From CAZEPJ01 sp964514105 (GTDB lineage Bacteria; Desulfobacterota; Desulfocorpusculales; Desulfocorpusculum): a stretch of 27,415 nt of DNA. Within the stretch, counting starts at the first letter, position 1, and the number at the start of each line of letters is the position of its first letter. The notes below the pieces were generated by a model. The model was not told the origin of the DNA and did no database searches. It saw only the letters and a program-made list of their open reading frames with translations. Of this stretch, positions 15,663 to 22,998 are shown piece after piece. The stretch is taken from positions 1 to 27,415 of the forward strand of contig CAZEPJ010000059.1 in NCBI GenBank assembly GCA_964514105.1, in the 5' to 3' direction. Position numbers and translations under genes: made by a program.

Positions 15663-16178
15663 TCAGCTCCCCTCCCCCGGGCCCGGCCGTCCCTGGACCA
15701 GGACCGCGGCCTGTCTGGCGGCCTCGGCCGCCATCTGCAGCGCCATCAATGCGCCCCCCAGCAGGAGACCCGCCTGGGGGATGAAGAGCCGGGTCTTGGT
15801 CACGTTCATGGACACCTCCCCGGCGGCAAATGAGTCGGCCACCAGGAGCCCGAGATAGTACGCGGCCCCGCCGAAGACCCCGAGGCCCATGAGGCAGGCG
15901 ACCAGCTCCAGCAGGGCGCGGGGTCGGCGCCCCAGGCGGTTCAGCAGCAGGTTGACCCGGATGTGCCCCCCCGCCCGCAGGGTGTGGGCCAGCCCCAACA
16001 TGACGAAGTTGGCCATGAGGTAGCCGCAGAACTCCTCGGAGATGAAGATGGAGCGGCCCGTGGCGGCCCGCACCCCGATCTCCCCCAGGATGAGCAATGT
16101 GATGGCCGGGATGCAGATGGCGGCCGCCCACCCGCCCAGGTCGCTCAGTCGCTCCGCCACGCCCATGAGCCTCTTCAT
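15663..16178 (-). CDS. dctQ: TRAP transporter small permease subunit (DctQ type)
   Basis: This 171-residue protein has four predicted membrane segments, as expected for DctQ: 'WAAAICIPAITLLILGEIGVRA', 'YLMANFVMLGLAHTLRAGGHIRV', 'LLELVACLMGLGVFGGAAYYLGLLV' and 'IPQAGLLLGGALMALQMAAEAA'. The motif 'R-A-G-G-H-I-R-V-N-L-L' after the second segment is characteristic of the family. It pairs with DctM and is needed for transport. The gene sits 40 bases after the receptor gene and four bases before DctM. The ATG at 16178 has no strong ribosome binding site, so coupling to upstream translation is likely. The C-terminal tail is Gly/Pro-rich. Confidence 0.93.
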   Translation of the reverse strand: MKRLMGVAERLSDLGGWAAAICIPAITLLILGEIGVRAATGRSIFISEEFCGYLMANFVMLGLAHTLRAGGHIRVNLLLNRLGRRPRALLELVACLMGLGVFGGAAYYLGLLVADSFAAGEVSMNVTKTRLFIPQAGLLLGGALMALQMAAEAARQAAVLVQGRPGPGEGS

Positions 16179-16218
16179 CTTGCCGGACCTGACCGCGCCG
16201 CCACCCGCATCCCCGATC

Positions 16219-17208
16219 CTACCGGCTGGCCTGGAACTCCTGGATCAGCTTCTCGGCCTCGGGCCCGGCCTTGGCGATCCACTCCTTCCAGATGGGCCTG
16301 GCCAGCTCGGCGCACGCCTTGTGGAACTCCGACGACATCTCGCTCACCCGGATGCCCCCCTCCACGATCCTGGCTGTGGCCGTCCGGTCCGACTCCGCCG
16401 AGCGCCTGCGCTGGGCCTCGTCCATCTCGGCGGCCGTCTCGAGGACGGCCTTGCGTTGGGCCTCGGTGAGCTTGGCCAGGGCGTCCTTGTTCACGGTCAC
16501 GGCGCTGTATCCGAAGGTGAAGTTCAACCGGGTGAAGTGCTTCATGACCTCCCAGAACTTGCCGTCGGCCCCGGAGGTGGTGCTGGTGAGCACCGCATCG
16601 ATGGCCCCCGTGGACATGGCCATGTACACATCGCCCCAGGGCATGGACACGGGATTGCCCCCGGCCGCCTTGACCCAATCCGTGGACAGGGCGTTGAAGG
16701 TCCGGATCTTGAGCCCCTTGAGGTCTGCCACGGAGGAGACGGGCTTCTGGGAATAGAGGCCTGCACCGGGCCAGAACTGCCAGTAGAGCATCCGCTGGTT
16801 CCACTTGTCGAAGAGCTTGTCCGTGTAGGGGCGGGCGATCTGGCCCAGCCTGGCCGCCTGGGCCTCGTCGGCCACCAGGAAAGGCATGGTGGAGAAGTCC
16901 ATGAGCGGCTCGGTGCCGGCCACGAACCCCAGGAGCATCTCGCCCACCGGGGCCAGGCCGTCCTTGATGACCTTGAGCATCTCCGGGCCCTTGAACCCCA
17001 GGGCCCCGCCGGCGTGGACCACGATCTCCAGCTCGCCGCCGGTGCGCTCCTTGACCAACTCGGCGAAGGCCACGGCCCCCTGGGTGCTGAAGTTGCCGGG
17101 GGGCCACAGGATGGCCAGCGGCCACTGGACCTTGGCCGCCCGGGCCCCCTGGGGGGCCGTCAGGCACAGCCCCACGCTGAGCGCCAGAAACAAGGCAGAA
17201 CGTCTCAT
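16219..17208 (-). CDS. dctP: TRAP transporter periplasmic solute-binding receptor (DctP type)
   Basis: The 329-residue protein starts at an ATG behind GGGAGG. Residues 1-24 are a Sec signal peptide (basic start, 'ALFLALSVGLCLTAP', cleavage likely after A-R-A). The mature part is a DctP/TAXI-class type II receptor: 'WPLAILWPPGNFSTQGAVAFAELVKERTGGELEIVVHAGGALG', 'DFSTMPFLVADEAQAARL', and 'ADLKGLKIRTFNALSTDWVKAAGGNPVSMPWGDVYMAMSTGAIDAVLTS'. Arg169 in K-I-R is the residue that binds the substrate carboxylate in most solved DctP proteins, so an organic acid ligand is expected. The ligand identity is open. It is the first gene after a good promoter (17315-17343), and heads the DctPQM-DUF362 operon. 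Confidence 0.95.
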   Translation of the reverse strand: MRRSALFLALSVGLCLTAPQGARAAKVQWPLAILWPPGNFSTQGAVAFAELVKERTGGELEIVVHAGGALGFKGPEMLKVIKDGLAPVGEMLLGFVAGTEPLMDFSTMPFLVADEAQAARLGQIARPYTDKLFDKWNQRMLYWQFWPGAGLYSQKPVSSVADLKGLKIRTFNALSTDWVKAAGGNPVSMPWGDVYMAMSTGAIDAVLTSTTSGADGKFWEVMKHFTRLNFTFGYSAVTVNKDALAKLTEAQRKAVLETAAEMDEAQRRRSAESDRTATARIVEGGIRVSEMSSEFHKACAELARPIWKEWIAKAGPEAEKLIQEFQASR

Positions 17209-17314
17209 GCACAACCTCCCTGCTGCGTGATGCGATGGACGCCCCGGAGCCCCCGCGAACCCCGGATCGATCAAGACCCCCCCAGGACGCGGGGGAAAGG
17301 GCCCAAGGGGACTT

Positions 17315-17343
17315 ACCCTATGCCCAGCGGGCCCTCTTGTCAA
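17315..17343 (-). promoter_or_regulatory. sigma70-type promoter for the TRAP operon
   Basis: On the minus strand a perfect -35 box TTGACA (17343-17338) is followed by 17 bases and the -10 box TAGGGT (17320-17315). Transcription would start near 17308, leaving a leader of about 100 bases before the DctP ATG. This is the best promoter match in the window. The rest of the 254-base gap 17209-17462 shows nothing else I can name. Confidence 0.55.
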
Positions 17344-17462
17344 GCGCCGCTGCATGCAACGGGCAGACGGGATCCACTCGGGCTTGTGGCCCGGAGGGGA
17401 CGGCCCCCCGGGGGAGCCGTGACATGGGCGTCGGGGGCGGGCCCCCCCTTTCCCGGGGCGCC

Positions 17463-18935
17463 TCATCCGGGCGGCTCGACCCTCCTTTGGCCATGGAGCC
17501 CAAGGTCCCGCAGAACGGCGCAGGCCGCCCCATGCCCGCACATGCCGTGGACCCCGCCCCCCGGGGGCATGGCCGATGAGCAGATGTACACCCCCTTGAC
17601 CGGCGTGCGGTAGGGCCTCCATCGCCCCAGGGGGCGGAACAGGAGCCCCAGGAGGTCCTGCCGGCCCCCCAGGAAATCGCCCCCCGTGTAGTTGGGGTTG
17701 TGTTCTTCCATCCTCTGCGGCGTCCAGACCGACCGGGCCAGGATGGACCGGCCGAAGCCCGGGGCAAACCGCTCCACCTGCGCCTCGATGCGTCCGGTCA
17801 TGTCTTCCCCGGAGCCGTTGGGCACGTGGCAGTACGCCCACGCCGTGTGCCGGCCCCGGGGGGCCCGCCCCCCATCGAAGAGGCTCTGCTGGGCCAACAG
17901 CACGAAGGGCCGCCGGGGCGCTCGGCCCTGCCAGACCATGCGCTCGCCCTCGGCGATCTCCTCCAGGGTGCCGCCCACGTGCACCGTGGCCGCCCGGAGG
18001 CACCCGGGGGCCCTCCAGGGGATGGGGGTGTCCAGGGCCCAATCGATCTTGAAGACCCCAGGGCCCACAGGATGGCGCCCGAGCCGGGCCAGGAAGCCCG
18101 GGGGAAAGAGTCCTTCTCCCACGGAGGCCAGGTTCCTGGGCGTCAGATCGAACAGCACGGCCCTGGCCCGTGGAAGGTCCGAGGCCGACCTCACCCGAAA
18201 CCCGCATCGGATTTCACCCCCCAGGCCCTGGAAACAGCCGGCCAGGGCCCGGGCGATCCCCTGGGAGCCGCCCTGGGCGCACGGCCAGCCCACGGCCAGG
18301 CCGGCCGCGCCCATGACCAGCCCGAATGCCGCGCTGGTGGGCCGCTCCAGAGGCAGGACCGAGTGGGCCGCCAGGCCCGCGAAAAGCGCCCGGGCCGCCA
18401 CGGTCCGGAAGCGATCCCGAGCCAGACTCGCGGCCGAGCGAAGGGCGTCCCGTCCGAACCGGGCCATCAGGGCCGGGTGGCGCGGCCAGGAAGGCGGGCC
18501 CAGGATATCTCCTGCCAGGTCGTCCCAGCGGGCGGCCAGGGGCCCCAGGAGCCGCGCGAACGAGGGTCCGTCGGCCCCGAGTCCCTCGGAAGTTGCCTCC
18601 ACGGAGCTCTGGAGCATGACGGCCGTCCCATCGTCCAGCGGGTGGGCCAGGGCCGCGGGCGAATGCACCCACGCCAATCCCCGGGCGCCCAGATCCAGGG
18701 ATCGGAAGAACGGAGAGGACAGGGCCATGGGATGGATGGCCGCGCAGATGTCGTGGACGAACCCGGGAAGGGTGCCGGGGGCCGAGCGCAGCCCCCCCCC
18801 GACGGCCTCGGCCTGCTCCAGCAGGAGGACCGAGAGGCCTTCGCGGGCCAGGGTGATCCCCGCGGCCAGGCCGTTGGGGCCCGCCCCCACAACGACCGCG
18901 TCGTATGACCCCCTAGCCCCCAAGGCGCACCACAC
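17463..18935 (-). CDS. phytoene desaturase-like FAD-dependent oxidoreductase (PYROXD2/CrtI superfamily)
   Basis: The 490-residue protein starts at a GTG that overlaps the end of the upstream fusion gene by 23 bases. The N-terminal FAD fold is clear: 'YDAVVVGAGPNGLAAGITLAREGLSVLLLEQAEAVGGGLRS' at about residues 11-51, with the G-x-G-x-x-G motif and the acidic residue of the second strand. The C-terminal FAD-binding element, 'GVYICSSAMPPGGGVHGMCGHGAA', corresponds to the conserved C-A-T-x-P-G-G-G-V-x-G-x-x-G of the CrtI/PYROXD2 group. The family desaturates or isomerises isoprenoids and other lipophilic molecules, but many bacterial members, including this type, have no assigned substrate. No phytoene synthase or other carotenoid gene is nearby, so calling it a carotenoid enzyme is not justified. 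Overlap with the fusion gene implies joint function. Confidence 0.88.
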   Translation of the reverse strand: MWCALGARGSYDAVVVGAGPNGLAAGITLAREGLSVLLLEQAEAVGGGLRSAPGTLPGFVHDICAAIHPMALSSPFFRSLDLGARGLAWVHSPAALAHPLDDGTAVMLQSSVEATSEGLGADGPSFARLLGPLAARWDDLAGDILGPPSWPRHPALMARFGRDALRSAASLARDRFRTVAARALFAGLAAHSVLPLERPTSAAFGLVMGAAGLAVGWPCAQGGSQGIARALAGCFQGLGGEIRCGFRVRSASDLPRARAVLFDLTPRNLASVGEGLFPPGFLARLGRHPVGPGVFKIDWALDTPIPWRAPGCLRAATVHVGGTLEEIAEGERMVWQGRAPRRPFVLLAQQSLFDGGRAPRGRHTAWAYCHVPNGSGEDMTGRIEAQVERFAPGFGRSILARSVWTPQRMEEHNPNYTGGDFLGGRQDLLGLLFRPLGRWRPYRTPVKGVYICSSAMPPGGGVHGMCGHGAACAVLRDLGLHGQRRVEPPG

Positions 18936-21555
18936 GTCCCGAGCCGAGACCCACGCGGGGCCATGACAGGAGGGTCCGGACCTGGGCGTTGTGCCAGAGG
19001 TTGCCCGCCTTGGCCCACTGCACCGCGGGGTCCACGCACACGGCCGTGATCTCCAGATCCGCCTGCACCCCCAGATGCTCGGCCAGGGACGCCAGCACGT
19101 GGGTCCAGGTCCGGACCTGGATCCTGGAGCCCGCCGCCCGGTACGCCACCTCGTACAGGGGATCGCTGGCCCTGCCGAACCCCACGATCTGCACCGTGGG
19201 GACCTCCCGGTCGCGGAAGGCCGTGAAGGTCATCCAGCCGGATTCGGGATGGCCCTGGGGTGTGATGAGCGAGAAGGAGAGCTTGTCCGCGAACATGACC
19301 ATCACCCCCGTGGAGAGGGGACCGCCGGGGGTGCGGGCGTCGATGAGCACCGCGGCCCCGGGCCGGATCCCCTCTTCCCCCACGTAAAAGCGGTTGCAGG
19401 GGGCCTGGAGCCGCGAGAAGTTGGCCCGCAGCTCCTCCATGAGGGCCTCGGGCCCCATGTCCAGCCCCCGGATCCGCAAAGAATAGGTCTTCTGCCACAG
19501 CCGCCCGAACCCTTCCACCGCACCGCAGAGTCGTCGGCCTTGCACGTTGAGGTTCATGGCCCCCCCAGGCGCGGCCCCCACCTGGAGCCTGCCCACGGGC
19601 CTGGCCCAGCAGTCCAGATCCCCGGGGGTGCGCGGGGGGCCGCAGGGAGGGGGCAGGGCCTCCGCGGCGGCCCCCAGCCGGTCCCGCACCGCCTCCCAGC
19701 TCTCGCAAACCTCCGCGGCCCGCTCCAGGCCCGTGAGGCGAAGCACGTCCCGGTAATGGGGGCAGGCGGCCACCACCAGGGGGCGCTGTCCCGCGCGGGC
19801 GCCCCTGCCGAACAGCTTGGCCAGGGCCAGGGCCCCCAGGCCGTTCATGCGCTCCACTTCCGAGAAATCCAGGACCAGTTGAGGCCTCAGGGCCCCGTCA
19901 CCCGGCGGCCAAGCGGACAACAAAGGCTCATCGGCCCGGGTCATCTGCCGGGGAAGCCGGATGAGCCACGCGTCGCTCCCCAGGTGCAGCGCGCCCGCCT
20001 CGCCCGAGGCGCCGCACCCCGCCCCCGCCCCGGGGGCCTGCACGGCCGCGGCCCCGCCGGCCTGGCCGTGGTCCTCGGCCTCGGCCAGTCGCCGGCGGGC
20101 CACGGAGAGTCGATTGCGGAGCCCCGGCAGGATGCGCAAAGCCTGGTTCACCAGGAGGCTTCCCGCCATGTGATCCAGGAAGGCCAGCTGGGCGGCGCGC
20201 CCCACCAGGGCCTGGGCATACGTGGGATAGGCGTGGGGGATGGCGTTGAGCCGCCGCAGGGGGAGCCCCAAGGCCTTGACGATCTGGGCCTCGTGGATCA
20301 CCTCGGCGGCTCCCTGTCCCAGGATGTGGACCCCCACCAGCCGCCCCCGCCGGTCGCAGATGAACTTGGCCGCCCCGTCCTCCTCTCCGTCCACCATGGC
20401 CCGTCGCATGCCCCGGTACTCCAGGCGGTAGATCCGAAGCTCCCCCCCGTACCGCTTCCTGGCGGCCTCCTCGGTCATCCCCATGTAAGCCAGGGTGGGC
20501 TCGGTGAACAGGACGAAGGCGGCATGGGAGTAATCCACCCGCCTTTTGACGGGCAAGAAGGCGTTGGTGGCGGCGAGGATCCCCTGGTACTCCGCCATGG
20601 AGGCCAGTTGATACGGTCCCACCACATCCCCGCAGGCATAGATGTGGGGTGCGGAGGTCCGAAGGGTCGCATCCGTGGCGACCCCGCCCCGCGTATATCG
20701 AACGCCGGCCTTTTCCAGATCCAGGCCCTCCACCGCCACCTGCCTCCCCACGGTGACCAGGAGCGCCTCCGCCCTCGCCTCTCCCCGGACCCCGTCGGCT
20801 CCCCGGTACGCAAACCGGAGCTGCCCTCCATCGGCCGCGAACTCCAGGGGGGCGATCCCGGCCAGGAGGCTCACGCCCGCTTCCCGCAGGCACCCCTCCA
20901 GGCGCCGGACCATCTCCCGGTCCTGTTCCGCCAGCAGGTGGCGCCCCCGCTGAAGCACCGTGACCTGGACCCCCAGCCTCTGAAGCGCCGAGGCGTACTC
21001 CAGGCCGTCGGCACCCCCGCCCAGGATCATGAAAGACCGGGGAAGCCGGTCCAGTTCGTAGAGCGTCTCATTGGTCAGATACGGGACGGCGTCCAGCCCC
21101 GGGATGGGGGGGATGAAGGGACGGGTCCCCGTGGCGATGATGAACCGCTCGGCGGAGAGCCGCCGCCCGTCCACCTGGATCCGATGCCGGTCCAGGAAGC
21201 GCGCCCGGCCCGAGATCACGCGGATGCCGATGCGCTCGAACGTCTCGGGCAGGTCTTTGGCGTAGGCCCGCTGGATGACGGAGCGCACCCGCGCCATGAC
21301 GCCCGAGGTGTCCAGCGCGTCCGCACGGGCCGCACCGAGGCCCACCCGATCCAGATGGGTCGCCAGGTGAGCCACGTGGCCGGCGCGCACCAGGGCCTTG
21401 CTGGGAATGCAGGTGAAGGACGTGCAGTTGCCGCCCGCCCTTCGCTCCTCCACGATGGCCACCCGCTTGCCCAGCCCGTTGGCCGTCACCGCCGACACAA
21501 AGCCGGCAATGCCGCCGCCGATGACCACCAGGTCGAAGTCAAAGGGGTGTCCCAA
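18913..21555 (-). CDS. three-domain fusion: FAD/NAD(P) disulfide oxidoreductase + STAS domain + DUF1990-like domain
   Basis: One uninterrupted frame of 880 residues from a TTG with AGGAGG five bases ahead; an ATG 13 codons upstream (21594) overlaps the predicted -10 box and has no ribosome binding site. Residues 1-470 are a mercuric-reductase-like flavoprotein: FAD motif GGGIAG (13-18), redox pair C44-x4-C49 in 'GGNCTSFTCIPSK', NAD(P) motif near 178-190, 'ACGDVVG' (307-313). At the C-terminal active-site element 'HAYPTYAQ' (441-448) the E3 His is Tyr443 and the Glu is Gln448, so dihydrolipoamide dehydrogenase activity is unlikely. Residues about 526-635 are a STAS domain ('LVLDFSEVERMNGLGALALAKLF'), lacking the phosphorylatable Ser of SpoIIAA. 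Residues about 690-830 resemble DUF1990 ('ITPQGHPESGWMTF', 'GRASDPLYEVAYRAAG'); this last call is moderate. Followed by an overlapping flavoprotein gene. Confidence 0.85.
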   Translation of the reverse strand: MGHPFDFDLVVIGGGIAGFVSAVTANGLGKRVAIVEERRAGGNCTSFTCIPSKALVRAGHVAHLATHLDRVGLGAARADALDTSGVMARVRSVIQRAYAKDLPETFERIGIRVISGRARFLDRHRIQVDGRRLSAERFIIATGTRPFIPPIPGLDAVPYLTNETLYELDRLPRSFMILGGGADGLEYASALQRLGVQVTVLQRGRHLLAEQDREMVRRLEGCLREAGVSLLAGIAPLEFAADGGQLRFAYRGADGVRGEARAEALLVTVGRQVAVEGLDLEKAGVRYTRGGVATDATLRTSAPHIYACGDVVGPYQLASMAEYQGILAATNAFLPVKRRVDYSHAAFVLFTEPTLAYMGMTEEAARKRYGGELRIYRLEYRGMRRAMVDGEEDGAAKFICDRRGRLVGVHILGQGAAEVIHEAQIVKALGLPLRRLNAIPHAYPTYAQALVGRAAQLAFLDHMAGSLLVNQALRILPGLRNRLSVARRRLAEAEDHGQAGGAAAVQAPGAGAGCGASGEAGALHLGSDAWLIRLPRQMTRADEPLLSAWPPGDGALRPQLVLDFSEVERMNGLGALALAKLFGRGARAGQRPLVVAACPHYRDVLRLTGLERAAEVCESWEAVRDRLGAAAEALPPPCGPPRTPGDLDCWARPVGRLQVGAAPGGAMNLNVQGRRLCGAVEGFGRLWQKTYSLRIRGLDMGPEALMEELRANFSRLQAPCNRFYVGEEGIRPGAAVLIDARTPGGPLSTGVMVMFADKLSFSLITPQGHPESGWMTFTAFRDREVPTVQIVGFGRASDPLYEVAYRAAGSRIQVRTWTHVLASLAEHLGVQADLEITAVCVDPAVQWAKAGNLWHNAQVRTLLSWPRVGLGSGRVVRLGG

Positions 21556-21592
21556 TGCAGCCTCCTGGGCCCGGATCCGGGCCGTCGTGACC

Positions 21593-21622
21593 ATTGAAGG
21601 CCCACGCCCCCCGGTTTGTCAA
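21593..21622 (-). promoter_or_regulatory. sigma70-type promoter for the fusion gene
   Basis: On the minus strand TTGACA (21622-21617), 18 bases, then TTCAAT (21598-21593), four of six to the -10 consensus. Transcription would start near 21585, downstream of the ATG at 21594 but upstream of the AGGAGG-TTG start at 21555. The promoter therefore supports the TTG as the true start. Confidence 0.5.
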
Positions 21623-21773
21623 CTCGTCCGGAGCCCGGCAGGTCCGGCCCCTCCCTCAGGAGGAGGCCGTCCTTTGCCCCTCCATGGGAATGACGAAGGG
21701 CAGTAACGCCGGGATGACCAGGAGTCTCAGGGGTCTTTGTCTCCGTGCGCGCCCCCCGCCTGAACGCCCGGGG

Positions 21774-21802
21774 TTGCCATGGCTTCGCCGGTGTGCTAAC
21801 AG
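21774..21802 (+). promoter_or_regulatory. weak candidate promoter for the TAXI receptor
   Basis: TTGCCA (21774-21779), 17 bases, TAACAG (21797-21802), with TG one base before the -10 box. The -10 match is poor. The leader to the TAXI ATG would be about 120 bases. Confidence 0.25.
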
Positions 21803-21927
21803 AACGCTCTGGGGAGTCACTGGTCGCGGCCCGGGGAGCCTCCCCTGGGGGTGGGCCCGGAGGCCCCGGTGGCCCTGGGGCCGCCATCCTTGGTCCATCA
21901 CGTCCAGTCAGAAAGGAGGAAGCGGAG

Positions 21928-22911
21928 ATGAGACGTCGGGTATGGATCGCCACGGCGGCGTGGGCGGCGCTTCTCTTCTTCAGCGGGGCGGGCGAGGCCC
22001 AGCTCAGGCCCGGCTGGCCCAAGGGCGCCACCATAGGGACCTCGGGGATCGGCGGGGTCTATTATGTCTGGGGCGGGGGATTCGCCAAGCTGCTCAACGA
22101 CAAGGTCGGCCTCACCGCCTCGGTGGAGGCCACGGCCGGGCCCGTCACCAACGTGCAGCTGGTCGAGGCCAAGCAGCTCGATTTCGGCCTGGCCACCTCG
22201 GCGCCCATCTTCGAGGGATGGCATGGCCAGGGCTGGGCCAAGGGCAAGACCCACCAGGACGTGCGCGTGATCTTCCCCATGTTCACCTCGTACGCCCACG
22301 CCTACGCCCCCAAGAAGAAGGGGATCCAGGAGATCAAGGACCTCGGCGGCAAGTCCGTGGGCGTGGGCGCCGTGGGGACTACGCCCGCGGTCTACTGGCC
22401 CCTGGTGTTCGAGCTGGTCGGCGTCAAGCCCGGCCGCATGGTGAACGCGGGGTGGTCGGACCTCACCTCCCAGATGAAGGACGGCATGCTGGATGTCATC
22501 GCCACCATCAGCGGGCTCCCGTGGGGGAGCCTGACCGAGATGGAGGTCATCCAGGAGATGAACGTATTCGCCCTGTCCAAGGAGCAGGTGGATCAGGCCG
22601 TGGCCAAGTACCCGTACCTGTCCCCGGGAGTCATACCCAAGGGCACGTACAAGGCCAACAAGGACAAGGACCTGCCCACCGTGACCGTCTGGAACTTCAT
22701 GGTGGTGAACAAGGCCGCCCCCGACGACTTCGTGTACGAGGTGGTCAAAAGGACGTTCGAAAACGTGGACATCCTCATCGCGGCACACAGCTCGGCCAAG
22801 GAGACCATGCCCGAATTCGTGGTCCACAGCCCCATCCCCCTTCACCCCGGGGCGGTCAAGTACTACCGGGAAAAGGGGATCCAGCTGCCCGCCAAGCTGC
22901 TGGCGCCGTAG
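21928..22911 (+). CDS. TAXI family TRAP transporter solute-binding receptor (orphan)
   Basis: The 327-residue protein starts at the ATG after AAAGGAGGAA. A Sec signal peptide (residues 1 to about 25, 'RRRVWIATAAWAALLFFSGAGEA') precedes the mature protein. The TAXI signature is present: 'ATIGTSGIGGVYYVWGGGFAKLLND' corresponds to the family's I-G-T-G-x-x-x-G-x-Y-Y-x-x-G opening, followed by 'VEATAGPVTNVQLVEAKQLDFGLATS', 'IKDLGGKSVGVGAVGTTPAVYWPLVF' and 'IPKGTYKANKDKDLPTVTVWNFMVVNKAAPDDFVYEVVKRTFEN'. Such receptors normally deliver substrate to a fused 12+4-helix TRAP permease. None is present in the window: the gene stands alone, divergent from the fusion gene and convergent with the PEGA gene. 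It may use a permease encoded elsewhere. The ligand is unknown; several TAXI receptors bind glutamate-like or other acids. Confidence 0.93.
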   Translation: MRRRVWIATAAWAALLFFSGAGEAQLRPGWPKGATIGTSGIGGVYYVWGGGFAKLLNDKVGLTASVEATAGPVTNVQLVEAKQLDFGLATSAPIFEGWHGQGWAKGKTHQDVRVIFPMFTSYAHAYAPKKKGIQEIKDLGGKSVGVGAVGTTPAVYWPLVFELVGVKPGRMVNAGWSDLTSQMKDGMLDVIATISGLPWGSLTEMEVIQEMNVFALSKEQVDQAVAKYPYLSPGVIPKGTYKANKDKDLPTVTVWNFMVVNKAAPDDFVYEVVKRTFENVDILIAAHSSAKETMPEFVVHSPIPLHPGAVKYYREKGIQLPAKLLAP

Positions 22912-22916
22912 CCGAC

Positions 22917-22976
22917 GCGGCCGGAGGGGCCGCAACCATGGGCGGCCCTTCCGGGCAGGGAGGCCTTTTCGGCCTC
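22917..22976. terminator. two tandem GC hairpins between convergent TAXI and PEGA genes
   Basis: GCGGCC/GGCCGC (22917-22922, 22928-22933; 5-base loop) starts six bases after the TAXI stop. GAGGCC/GGCCTC (22960-22965, 22971-22976; loop TTTTC) follows. Both are perfect six-pair stems without a trailing T-tract. Position between convergent stops suggests transcription termination on both strands. Confidence 0.4.
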
Positions 22977-22998
22977 AAGGCCCCATGGGGCGCGGTCA

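Larger units (their letters stand above)
21556..21927. other. 372-base divergent intergenic region between the fusion gene (-) and TAXI gene (+)
   Basis: No convincing gene lies here. It carries a minus-strand promoter (21593-21622), a weaker plus-strand promoter (21774-21802), a small dyad CCTCC/GGAGG at 21650-21663 upstream of the minus -35 box, and a GC hairpin GGCCCC/GGGGCC at 21862-21882 in the TAXI leader about 30 bases before its ribosome binding site. The hairpin could affect TAXI expression, but I see no known riboswitch consensus. Confidence 0.5.

Noticed and set aside
17463..18935. Naming the flavoprotein as phytoene desaturase (crtI)
   Set aside because: Similarity is at superfamily level and no phytoene synthase or other carotenoid gene is nearby.
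18913..21555. Treating the flavoprotein as the missing E3 of the 2-oxoacid dehydrogenase
   Set aside because: The redox cysteines are present, but the E3 His-Glu pair is replaced by Tyr443 and Gln448. The gene is on the other strand about 15 kb away and fused to unrelated domains.
18991..21597. Long open frame on the plus strand opposite the fusion gene
   Set aside because: It has the same shadow character: the sense strand shows FAD, CxxxxC and STAS motifs, and the antisense translation shows none.
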